Source: Limnanthes douglasii subsp. nivea
Taxonomy: Eukaryota > Streptophyta > Magnoliopsida > Brassicales > Limnanthaceae
Assembly (NCBI GenBank): GCA_036936605.1
Contig: JAUPFV010000004.1
Span: 67,356,352-67,420,351 of the forward strand
DNA: 64,000 nucleotides
Direction of reading: 5' to 3'
In this document: positions 55,060-64,000 of the stretch, in pieces
How positions within the stretch are numbered: position 1 is the stretch's first letter
Layout of the letters: every line of letters begins with the position of its first letter
Translations under genes and position numbers: made by a program
The notes under the pieces: model-generated
The model's database searches: none
Told to the model about the DNA's origin: nothing
Seen by the model: the letters and a program-made list of their open reading frames with translations, nothing else

Positions 55060-58000
55060 CTAAGACTGAGCCTTTGAAGATGGCTCAGCCTCACTCGTTT
55101 TCTTCTTCTTGAGGTCATCGTTCTCCTCATTTGGACTCTCGCCGGTGTTCTCTTCCTCATCGGATGAGTCAGCACTAGAATAATCATGCAAGTCTCCATC
55201 AGCCATAGTGTGGAAGGGAAGGTCTTCGTACTCTACATAAGTCCACAAATCTCCCAGATTCCTCTTCGGGAACTTTTCGTGAAAGAGCAAGACCATGTCC
55301 GACTTCAGTTTGGCATACATCTCTTCCTGAGTATCTATCACATTGTTGGCGTAAGCATCAATTTTGGCTTAAATTTTTGCCTCTTGCTCCCTTAGCAGAT
55401 CAGCTTTTTCTTGTGCAGCCTCGGACACCAAGTCCTCGAGCGCGATCTTGTCATTGGTCAAAGTATGAATGACTTGGTCCATGTCCTTCACCTCCTCTTT
55501 CGAAAAGGAAAGATCTTTATCCAACCCGGACTGCTTTGCCCAGAGTTCTTTGATGGTATCTTCTAAGGTTGCTACCTTTGTGACCCAACCCTCCTGGTTC
55601 TTCTTTAACTTCTCGTTTTCTCTCTTCAAAACATCAGCATTTTGGGTGGAAATGAGGAGGTCGTTGGACAGTTTCTCCTTGTCAGAATTAAGGGTAGTAA
55701 TGATAGCTGACTGACCTCGCACTTGTTTCTCCAGACTAAGCACTGGCTGAATATTACTCAAAATAGAGTGAGTAATAACATCCCTTTCACTCGAAACAGA
55801 GAAAGACTTACCATTGAAGGTAACAATGTTTGAAGTGTTTGGAGGAAGGTAGGGCCCAGTAAAATCATCTCTGGGGAGGTTTTCAAAATAGTCACTAAGC
55901 CCCTCAAGCCCAGCAATGTCAACGACGTCAATACTGATGTCTCCTCCTCCAACCTCATCAGTTCGAAAGTCACCATGGATCTCTTCTGCTCTTGTTGGAT
56001 CGGTAGGGTCAACAGGAGGAAGGGGCTCCGGGGGCCGGAGAGAAATCTCATCACCCCTGGAGGTCTTTTTCTTCTTGGCCTTCCTATCCTTGCTCTATGC
56101 TCCCTGTTTCCTGTCTCTCTTAGGAACCCTTGGAGGTTTTGGAGATCCTGCCTCTTCCCTAGTACTCTCGTGCTCCACTACTTCTAGAAGAGCAGCATCA
56201 ATCTGACTTGGAACTGGCCCCTCTTGGTTTGTTGGAGCAGTTTCCTCCGCTTCGGTGGGGTTAGCTTCAACCGCACTCTTCTTGCCCTTACCTTTTTTGC
56301 CTTTCATCTTACTTGGGGCCTTGGCTCGACCAGGCAGATACAATGCCCCGTTCGGTGCGTGTGTTCTCTCGAGGACTACTTCCAGAGGGGGTGGAGTGGT
56401 AAGTTCCTCCCAGGATAAGTCCCTCCGGTCAGTGGTGTTCCACAGATAGGACCTTGCAAGATTTCCTCTGGTAAAGGTGTTGTGGAACGATTTTCCCACT
56501 TTTCAGCAGCCCAAGCATTTAGCTTAATACAGGTGGTCTGCCCGACCTTCAAGTGGTCATTGAAGTCTTTAGGCAGCACTGTAAAGAAAAAAAAGAGAAA
56601 AGAGACAAGATAAGTCAGTTAAACAAGTTTGATAAAAATAAAAATGAGAATGCAAGGTGGGATTCTTACTATCGCTTCGCCATCTGTTGGTGAGGAGACT
56701 CGGGTTGACTCCGGCTTTGATCTTCCTCCAATTCTCCCAAGCACCACTCACGAACAAGAAGTGAGTCCTCCAATTTCTCTCCGACTCGAGCAGGTCATCC
56801 ACTGCTTTATAGTTATCACCCATGTTGAAGTGATAGAAGGGAATATGGTGGTTTCTGCAGAGGCTGGCCACAGCTGCGAATTCCTACATTGGAAGAGGAA
56901 TTCCGGAGAGCCTGGAGGCCATGATACAGGCCATGAGAGTGTACCAGGCATTAGGGCTCAGTTGACTTGGGAAAAGCTTGATGAGGTGGAAGTATTTGAC
57001 TATCTGCGGATCTAAGAGAAACCTTAGTCCCCAGTTAAATATTTCAGTGAAGATAACTATTTCACTAAGCTTGCAGTCCATTGGTGTTTCAGGGTCTATT
57101 GGGATCCTTATTTTTACATTCTCCGGAATCCCCAACTTTGTTCGCATCCGACCTAGTTCGGCTGTGTGGATGAAGGCATAATTAATTTTTTACAAAGCAA
57201 TTAAATACTTAACACTAACCTTGTGGAAACAAGGTCCCACTTTTGCCACAAGGAACTCCGGCAGATCTGGATGCCTTAGGCATAGTTTTTCTTTGCCTTT
57301 ATCCTTCTTGGCAGCAGCAGCATCACTCGTTTTTCCGGAGACTTCGGACTCAAACGGAGCCTCTTCAATAGAATCCTGCATTACTTCTTTCATTACCAAG
57401 GAGGGGTTTTCAGTTGTTTTTGGGTGAGGGGAGTTAGAAATTGGCTCAGGATTCTCTTCGGATTGTTGGGTTTCACTGGTTCCTTGTATTCTGGCCTCCG
57501 GCTGGGGCTTAGATGCAGTAGTTTCTTTTCGGAGACTTGAGCTAGATGCCTCCAGTCCGGACAGCTTGTCCTTAGGAATTTTCATGGGTGCCTCTGACCC
57601 TTTGTTGCTGTCTTTGGCCCCTAATTTGGAAGGTGTACCTTTTGAAGCCTGCCCTTTTACCAAGCGGCCTCTTCTCCGATCAACTAACTTATCTGGAGAA
57701 GCATCAGCATCTGATCCCATGGCAATAAATGGAGAAGGCTTCTTAAAACTGGTAACTGCTTGCCCTGGTTCAACAGTGGGCTCTGATTCCTGAACCGACG
57801 AGCCTGAAACGATTGGTGAGAGGTTGGTTTGAAATAACCTCCTAGGTTTAACGCTTTTGGTTGAAGAAGAGCCCTGGTCAGGCTCTGTACTGGGTATTAC
57901 TGGTTTGTCGACAGGGGAAACATGGAGGCCTGCAGCAATGCGCCTCTCACGTTCATCCTTTTGAGCCTTTTCTAACTCTGATAAATTAAGCCACCCACCT

Positions 58001-58086
58001 TGGATTAAAGCGTTCCTAGCTGTGAACATAAACTCACACCGAGAAAAAGTATTTGTTTTTGAGAGAAAGCTTTGAAGTTTAAACAA
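55060..58086 (-). pseudogene. Antisense accessory ORF of Tat/Retand element
   Basis: Reads right to left. 58086-57219: a long Ser/Pro/Lys-rich N-terminal part (NLSELEKAQKDERERRIAAG...), ending PEFLVAKVGPCFHK. An intron-like gap with TTAGTGTTAAG and TCATCCACACAG follows. Then comes the domain with NVKIRIPIDPETPMDCKL, FNWGLRFLLDPQIVKYFHL, SQLSPNAWYTLMACI and SGAWENWRKIK, which fits the 'transposase (putative) gypsy type' family. Next is a basic Pro-rich linker (KKGKGKKSAVEANPTEAEE), then a coiled coil at 55761-55369 (ENEKLKKNQEGWVTKVATL) and an acidic tail (SSADSSDEEENTGESPNEE). Frames change several times; some changes may be introns. Its function is not known. Confidence 0.7.
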
Positions 58087-58467
58087 GATGAAGAGGATGG
58101 TAAAACGGTAAAGGAGTAATTAATTTATAGTAAACACACAAGAAGATGCTTAGATACCTAGGAGAATTCGAAAGAGTTGCAATGATTAAAAAATAACGCT
58201 GATGTCATCTTCATTAAATGAAGAGGTTACTTTTTGGAGAAGGTGGGAGCGCCATTCTAGGTGAAAAAACGAATCATGTGGCGAACAAGAGAGTGACACT
58301 TGTCCATGATTTATGGCAAGAAACCGTTTAATTTTTAAGAACTTTTTCAGTTCAGATAAAGCTATAACAAAGTTTGAAGGACCTGTCCGGATATGATTTT
58401 GACCAGCTGCAGACTATTTTTTAGGTCTTGCCAAAGGCCTTTAAACACCACCTAAAAAAGGGGCTAC

Positions 58468-58887
58468 TGATGAGTCCGGATTCTGTCACCACACCTTATG
58501 GGAGCCGGAGAGGGTTAATTCGGACAATATCCATTTCACCGGACAGAGGTAGTTCAGACAACTTTCATTCACTAAACTATCCGAACAAAACTAAAGTACT
58601 TAAAACTTAACCACTTTTTGACTAAGCTGATTACCTACTTACTTAAAACTAATGAGTTTTTAAACTCGAACCGAATCCATTAAACAAACCCCGAAAGCCC
58701 ATATGGCCCAAAGATAAGGGTATAAATACCCAACCACCTACATTAAATGAGGGTAATGAAAATTAAATACAACCAGACAGCTCAATTCTCTCTCTACATT
58801 CTACCCAAACATTAAATACTCTCAAAATTCCACAAAACTCTAGATCAAAATTACAAATTTACCCTCAAACAAAAATAAACCACATCA
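58468..58887 (+). repeat. 3' LTR of Tat/Retand element
   Basis: 420 bp, preceded by AAAAAAGGGGCTAC. It differs from the 5' LTR at about 19 places with no indel. Confidence 0.9.
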
Positions 58888-60240
58888 TTTTTTACCCTCT
58901 TTAGATCATTCTGTAATATTCCAGTGGTTACCGCAAGGAATGACGTTCATAGAAGATAATAAATATTAAGTATTTCTTTCTTTTTCAATTAGAATTTTAT
59001 ACAAGATGGGGAAATCACTATTTCTAGTTAGAATTGAGATTAGGGGAAGTCTGATAAGGCTTTAAGAGATAGCCAACGGTAAGAAAGAAAAGAGTCACTC
59101 AGTGAATTGGGGGGGGGGGGATCACAGATTAGTCTGGGCTGATCGATCTACATCTTTCTCCATAGTCCTAGGGTTGTGTCTCGATTTCCTATGTGCGAAA
59201 GAAATCTGAGGGACTAGTTTCTACGGAAATTCCCCTTGGTCTAATTTCATGCCTTATGACGAAAGGGGAGTCAGCGTGGCATAAAGTGAAGATTAAGGGA
59301 AGTAGAGCAAAATTCCCTTCTGGGTATCAAACCTAAATAATTTGAGGCCTCAAGCCTCGTCGATACTGAATTCAGTGTCCAATCTACCGTCAATCGACTT
59401 TCCTATAGAGTCAATAATTTTATATGAGGAACTACTGAACTTCCAATCCTGGCGCAAAGTAAAGGGATTGGATTTTACCTATGATTATGATCAGATTTAG
59501 TTTACTTTTTTCGTGGTTACTAATAACATAGAAAGGTTTCTCGCTTGTTAAGTAAAGTTTTTTACCCTTTCTTGCAGGTGACGACGACGTCGAGTTGGCG
59601 GCGGAGAAAGAATCCAAGATCCCAGGTGTCTGAGTCAGCATGCGCTTTTTCGAAGAATAGTGCACCCATGGGCATACGGCCTGGCAGGCCTTCCCTTTCC
59701 GCCGGAGCTTTATGGGCGAATGACCATCCATACTATGACCTTATTCACATAGCCGACCAAGTGAAGGCAGAAACCCCTTGTATAGATTGGGCGTTCATGC
59801 GCACCCGACATCCTTTTCTTCGCTTCTCAATAATGAAGCTTCCGAATAATGCACTTTCACGCTGAGGCTTAATATGATTTTTTTTAATCAATGCCCCCTT
59901 TTGGGTATGCGGATACTAAGGTTCACCTCTTTCAATGCCTTCAGTTATTCCTTTTGGAATACTAAGGGGCTATACTCTTACTATTCTCTTATTCGAGAAG
60001 ATGGGATCAAGCCATTTTTTTAGGAATTTCTCATATTCAAGGCAGCTTACCACAAGAACCCCACACCATACGACTAGTTGATGGGGGGGGGGGGGCTGTT
60101 CGCCTTTTGAATCCTTTTTTGTGCCATTAAGGTTTAGAACTGAACCAAGAATTCTCTTTCTTTATCATGAATTGAATTACTGTTCGCGACCCAAGATTCT
60201 ATTTTATCATCATTCCAATACCATTATCTAAGAAGATTTG
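58888..60240. other. Organelle-like DNA, right part
   Basis: Less AT-rich than its surroundings, without plant nuclear repeats, and with text typical of plant mitochondrial intergenic DNA (for example GACGACGTCGAGTTGGCGGC, GGCATACGGCCTGGCAGGCC, GGGGAGTCAGCGTGGC). An open frame of 106 codons (59545-59865) lacks a recognisable domain. Two long G runs lie at 59109-59120 and 60083-60095. I could not name a mitochondrial gene, so the assignment rests on composition and on the 23S fragment at the other side of the Tat insertion. Confidence 0.45.
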
Positions 60241-61505
60241 GGGTAAAATATACACTTCTTCAAGAATGAGAAAGAATCTTCGTCATGGAGCACTCAACAA
60301 TTGGGCTAGAGGTCGTAAAGCCAAACTTGATCCCAAGGTTCTTAAAATGGTGGGGATTGGACTGCCTAACATCGACCGTGCATCTGATTGGAAGATGATG
60401 AGGTATGAAACATATATTTTACAAGTTGTGTGCAAAAAACTCCTGGGCTATAACCTATTATTTTCCAAACAAACTGCGTGCAACTATTTACTTTGATGTT
60501 CCTCCCTTTGTAGGTTTTGGAAGCTCCACTAAGTTTGATTGAGGCTGAAAGCAAAGAATTCGGATAAGCAGTAGGAAATGGAGATCCACATGCTGCACCG
60601 ATTTTACCCGAAGAAAGATCAAAGAAAAAGAAGAAAAGCGAAGCCCCAAAAACAAGGAAAAGGGCGACACAGAAAAAAAGAAGAATATAATCTGGACATC
60701 TCAATCTGAGTCCAACCACAAACAGTCCCCCGGACAGTGATTCCACCAATACCAATTGAGACAACCCAGCATGAGGACGAGGAAGAGGAATACGATAGTA
60801 TAAGTGAAACGATCGATAAATTTTACGTCAAACGCGGATAGGCTACTCTAAATAAGTTTGTAACTGAAGCAAGATCAAAATTATTGAAGACGTATACCGA
60901 TAAGGACAAGTACCGGCGGAAGATTGACAAACAGGCGAAAGAATTAAGTAGGAAATTGAGCCTTACGTAAACGTAGACTTAATCGCTTTAATCGGAACGC
61001 TATATGTTATAATGCGTCTGCTATTACTTTTTCAACTTCAAACATTAAGATTGAAGATAGCGGAGCTTGAAGGACAAAAACTCTGCAATGCTCTCTCTCT
61101 CTCAGCCCATTTCCAGATTGGAAGCCCTGCAAAGGAGAAGGAACCGGAGCTACCGGCATTTTAAGGAGAATCGGCATCTACTGAATTCCATGCACTTCTG
61201 CTATCTAAAATTCAGGATAAGGACCGAATCGTTACGGGAAAATACAACGGGTTTTTCCACTCAAGTTTCACAGTCATTTTTATATGAAATTGATAATGTT
61301 GAGTACGATGTTTTAATACAACGGTCTTTGGGGAATATGTCGGAGGATGTGATAAATAAATTTTGTCGATGGGATCCGGAGATTATACTGGAGCACTGAA
61401 CGCCATTGGTTGTCGCCGAACGTGTGGTAAACGGAACTTTAAATGATTTTACAACATGTGTATTAGGATTTTATGAGGGTCTGGATATTTGTATAATAAT
61501 TTTAT

Positions 61506-61647
61506 AACAACTCGCAGTATATCCTGAGAGTTGTTTTGGTATATATTATTCAGAGTTAGAAACAACTCTCAACATATTATAAGAGTTGTTCGATACTCTA
61601 TTGGATTTGGGTATCAAACAACTCGCATGTTATCCTGAGAGTTGTTT
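61506..61647. repeat. Cluster of three AACAACTC..GAGAGTTGTT palindromes
   Basis: Hairpins at 61506-61535 (centre CGCAGTATATCC), 61561-61590 (centre TCAACATATTATA) and 61617-61647 (centre CGCATGTTATCC). Each has arms AACAACTC and GAGTTGTT or a close variant. They lie between two coding pieces of the C48-like gene. Confidence 0.85.
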
Positions 61648-62044
61648 GCAACTGATAATATCATGATGCCTGACACAAATTCTTATATTTTTCTTTTATT
61701 TTATATGTTCAAGTTAAGGGAAGAAACAGTGAAGGAGGATGACCTGCTGCCTAATTTTCATCTACTGACACTGACCCCGCAGCCGGAGGCAGATGTTAGT
61801 ATGGTAGAAGCTCCAAAGGCACCGGTAACTCTCATCGGCTGGCCAAAGAGAGCACCGGCAAATGACGGGATCGATGTTCTTGAATACCACAAAATACAAT
61901 TAAATAAAGCCAACGAAGACTCACCTGATCCAGTAGTATGGTATTTACCAACGTCTGAGTTTTCCTACAGACTTCAATTGCAAATGATTGATTTGTTGGT
62001 GCTACCTTTCGAAAATGACCTGGACTACAAGGTATCCAATTTTC

Positions 62045-62082
62045 AAACAACTCTCATGAATCCATCAAACAACTCTCATATA
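62045..62082. repeat. Two half-palindromes AAACAACTCTCAT
   Basis: Two direct copies of the left arm (62045 and about 62066) without the right arm. They fall inside or at the edge of the open stretch 61642-62112, so this exon's 3' border may lie before them. Confidence 0.7.
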
Positions 62083-62567
62083 TTTGACGTAAATAAACAA
62101 ATCGTTTCATAGATTGAGGACGATTAGATTCAAAAGATGTTTAAAGAAGTAAATTGGAAAGTTCCACGCAAATATTTCCCTCAAGTGACATTGGACAGCA
62201 TACAAATTTTTGGCATTACTATGGTAAGTTTAGCTATAAATTACAAAAACCTCGCATGTTCTCGTTGTAATGTACTATTTCTTGAATGCAGCAACAAATG
62301 GAAAAAGTACAGGCAATAACAAATATAATCGACGATGTTTTTAGCACAGCGTCTAAAAATGCGAACCTTGTGCTCATTCCAATATGCAACAAAAAGAAGG
62401 ATATAATCAACCATTGGATGTTGCTCGTCATTGATATAGACGCCAGGACGGCAAAAAACTACAACCCACTCTTGCGTAAACCCCAAGCAACAGACTACAC
62501 AGCAAGGACACGTGTACCGCTAGTAAGACACCTAACTGCTACAATAACTGTAAAACACATTTAAAAA

Positions 62568-62733
62568 ACAACTCTCAGGATAATCTGAGAGTTGTTCCCA
62601 ACTCTAGTTGTCTGTGGTTGCAAACAACTCTCATGTTATCTTGAGAGTTGTTTGCAACTAAAAAATCTTAAGATTTGTTTGAAACTCTAATACGTTTGAT
62701 TTGTAAACAACTCTCAGGCTACCTGAGAGTTGT
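62568..62733. repeat. Cluster of three AACAACTCTCA..TGAGAGTTGTT palindromes
   Basis: 62568-62596 (AACAACTCTCAGGATAATCT then GAGAGTTGTT), 62622-62652 (centre TGTTATCT) and 62704-62733 (centre GGCTACC). Perfect or nearly perfect arms of 11-13 bases. They lie in the gap between the His-bearing and Cys-bearing pieces of the protease domain, which must be an intron. Confidence 0.9.
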
Positions 62734-63032
62734 GTGCAACACTTTTACCTTGGATTGCCAAACAACTAAAGTATGAGTTTTTTGTGGAATTCTATTAATT
62801 AACTGATTATTTATTTGTACTGACCCATGACATAAATTATTATAACCAGATAAATTATTTACTCGAGAAAGGATACATACCTCCTTCAAAGACCGGGTAC
62901 ACGGTGAAAAATGCAAGAAAAATTCTACAACAAAAACGAGGCACCCTCGACTGTGGTATTTTCATGGTCAATACGCCAGAGATAATATCGAAAAAGGATA
63001 TGTGTAGGAGACCTACCATAAAGATATGGTAA

Positions 63033-63590
63033 CAGACTTCAGAGCAGGAAATATTTTTTTTTTCCTAAATAATAACCGACACTGGTAGTAATCTTTTTTA
63101 TGTCGAAAACTATGAAGAGAGCCTTTTGGATATATTCCTTTTATTTTTTTGGTGTACATATATTCCTTGTAATTTTTTGGTGTATATATAGAGCTTTTTT
63201 TGTTTCAGAAATGTGCAATGTATGACATTTTTGAACTCACTTTAAAAAACAGTGGATAATTGGGCACAATTCGCATCATTTCTTGAGATATACAATAAAC
63301 AAAATTACTACTAAACAATTCCAAATGTATACAAACAACTACTTCTACACAATTCTCATGAGTAAACTACAACTAACATTTCACATCTTATCCTGATATA
63401 TATATATTAAATAAGTAGAAACCATGGCTACAGAATACAAACAGACTATGGCGTTTGCCTTGGTAACTGTTAAGTGCATTGAGCATGAAAAAACGCATCT
63501 AATCAAAACAACCCATTAATTGTTGATTGGATAAAGGAGGTTATGCAATGCTTAATATAGCCACACCACCACATCACTAAGACTCCCTCC
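63033..63590. other. Intergenic region
   Basis: No gene supported. T-rich runs, a variant of the ATTCGCA repeat (GCACAATTCGCATCATTTCT at 63269), ACAATTCTCATGAG near 63349, and a short (TA)n. Confidence 0.5.
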
Positions 63591-63592
63591 AT

Positions 63593-63604
63593 GCATATAA
63601 ATAA
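63593..63604 (+). promoter_or_regulatory. TATA box upstream of the 63681 gene
   Basis: GCATATAAATAA lies 77-88 bases before the ATG at 63681, after a pyrimidine-rich stretch (GACTCCCTCC). This spacing would give a leader of about 50 bases. Confidence 0.5.
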
Positions 63605-63680
63605 TACTAGTAACCAGAGGATAATTTAAAAAGAAACTCTATATTTCAAACACTCGTAACATCTTCAAGTTCCAATCATC

Positions 63681-64000
63681 ATGTCTACCTTCGGTTCTTT
63701 AGTTGACTCTTGGTCTTCCATAACAACCAACAGAAGCTCTGGCTTAATCACTCCGGCGGCACAACCAAACAACCCAGTCTCTGTAATGGACATTGATATC
63801 AACGATTACTTTTTTGTTGACTCTGAACCAGTTGAAGTGGTTCTCCTGGTGGCTACATCGCAGCCAACAGAGGTTCCAAACAGGAAACGGAAGAGGGAGG
63901 AAGATTCTGGTCCGTCGGGGACCAAATATAAAGGCATAATGAACGTAGATAAAGAGGAGAAAGAGTATAATAGAGATGCTAATGATGATCACGAAGAGGA
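63681..64000 (+). CDS. Unrecognised gene, partial (runs off the window)
   Basis: The ATG at 63681 (context ATCATCATGTCT) opens a frame of 106 codons that is still open at the last base. It reads MSTFGSLVDSWSSITTN, an acidic hydrophobic patch (VMDIDINDYFFVDSEPVEVV), then a basic cluster NRKRKREE that could be a nuclear localisation signal, followed by GPSGTKYKGIMNV and a highly charged stretch (DKEEKEYNRDANDDHEE). The basic cluster followed by KYKGI faintly recalls the start of an AP2/ERF domain, but the expected RRRPWG is not there. I do not assign a function. A TATA box and a start codon in order support a real gene. Confidence 0.55.
   Translation, partial: MSTFGSLVDSWSSITTNRSSGLITPAAQPNNPVSVMDIDINDYFFVDSEPVEVVLLVATSQPTEVPNRKRKREEDSGPSGTKYKGIMNVDKEEKEYNRDANDDHEE

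Larger units (their letters stand above)
49923..58887 (+). mobile_element. Tat/Retand-type Ty3/gypsy retrotransposon with antisense ORF
   Basis: Identical-length 420-bp LTRs (49923-50342 and 58468-58887) start TGAAGAGTCCGG or TGATGAGTCCGG and end ACCACATCA. A polypurine tract (AAAAAAGGGGCTAC) precedes the right LTR. Flanks TTCTT and TTTTT could be a 5-bp target duplication with one change. Gag, protease, RT and integrase run on plus, and a long accessory gene runs on minus between integrase and the 3' LTR. I count about 19 substitutions between the LTRs, mostly transitions, so it is moderately young. RNase H and the integrase N-terminus are deleted. Confidence 0.9.
60241..63032 (+). pseudogene. 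Ulp1/C48 cysteine-protease gene, 3' part
   Basis: Exon pieces run along plus: 60266-60402 (NLRHGALNNWARGRKAKLDP ... DWKMMR), joined by GATGAG/GTATGA and CTTTGTAG to 60514 (VLEAPLSLIEAESKEFG), then a Lys-rich stretch. 61642-62112 (PDPVVWYLPTSEFSYR...) is the lead-in to the protease. 62292-62560 gives NLVLIPICNKKKD and HWMLLVIDID with the catalytic His. 62850-63032 gives QQKRGTLDCGIFMVN with the oxyanion Gln and the catalytic Cys. The usual Asp (YDSL) is Asn here (NYNPL). Several in-frame stops in 60550-61400 and the truncated C-terminus point to a pseudogene. Such genes occur alone or inside Mutator-like elements. Confidence 0.65.

Noticed and set aside
57221..57793. Plus-strand frames opposite the antisense ORF
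   Set aside because: They are shadows of the minus-strand gene, with leucine/serine-rich composition and no motif.
61506..62733. The palindrome clusters look at first like a CRISPR array
   Set aside because: Spacing is irregular, spacers are not of uniform size, the units are hairpins in a plant nuclear gene, and there are no cas genes.

Overview
The window looks like nuclear DNA of a eudicot plant. It is AT-rich, its transposons are plant types (Ty1/copia, Ty3/gypsy of the Tat/Retand kind, TRIM, Pack-MULE-like), its host genes are plant families (DUF674, F-box/LRR, a Ulp1/C48-like gene), and it carries a plastid-type 23S rRNA fragment. I cannot place the family of plant. Almost all coding matter is transposon-derived and broken. 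Only a DUF674 gene, an F-box/LRR gene and a partial gene at the right edge look intact.

Positions 1 to about 43960 hold a large tandem duplication. Copy 1 is 1-18222, copy 2 is 18223-38484 and a partial copy 3 runs from 38485 to about 43960. Each full unit reads: a copia 3' LTR; a TIR-bearing Pack-MULE-like element with an LRR-gene scrap; a DUF674 locus (intact only in copy 3, gutted in copy 2, lost in copy 1); a tandemly duplicated plus-strand reading frame resembling the 'putative gypsy-type' antisense ORF of Tat elements; and an old minus-strand Tat element. A smaller LTR element (8829-13262 and 29113-33559) is nested in the pol gene of that old element. The unit ends with a plus-strand copia element (13551-18747 and 33848-39009). 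Copy 1 is 2.04 kb shorter than copy 2, mainly through one deletion. Three rearrangements in copy 1 and one in copy 2 carry filler DNA copied from nearby sequence.

From 41 to 47 kb, outside the full repeat, lie the intact two-exon DUF674 gene (minus), a TRIM element with an internal segment in opposite orientation in its two LTRs, an (AT)n tract, and an intact 609-residue single-exon F-box/LRR gene (minus).

From 47.8 to 63.0 kb lies a shattered plus-strand gene. It has an N-terminal plant Ulp1-associated region, with one exon triplicated at a 369-bp period, and a C-terminal Ulp1/C48 cysteine-protease domain. It is split by organelle-derived DNA (about 49625-60240). That DNA is itself split by a Tat/Retand retrotransposon (49923-58887) with 420-bp LTRs, gag-pol on plus and a long antisense accessory ORF on minus. 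The probable introns of the C48 gene are peppered with about 30-bp palindromes of the form AACAACTCTCA...TGAGAGTTGTT. The window ends inside an unrecognised gene that starts at 63681.

All reading is by eye. Exon boundaries, element ends and family names are inferences from motifs and need alignment. Several long open frames begin at TTG or GTG, which a plant nuclear gene would not use; where I could, I chose the ATG or splice site instead.
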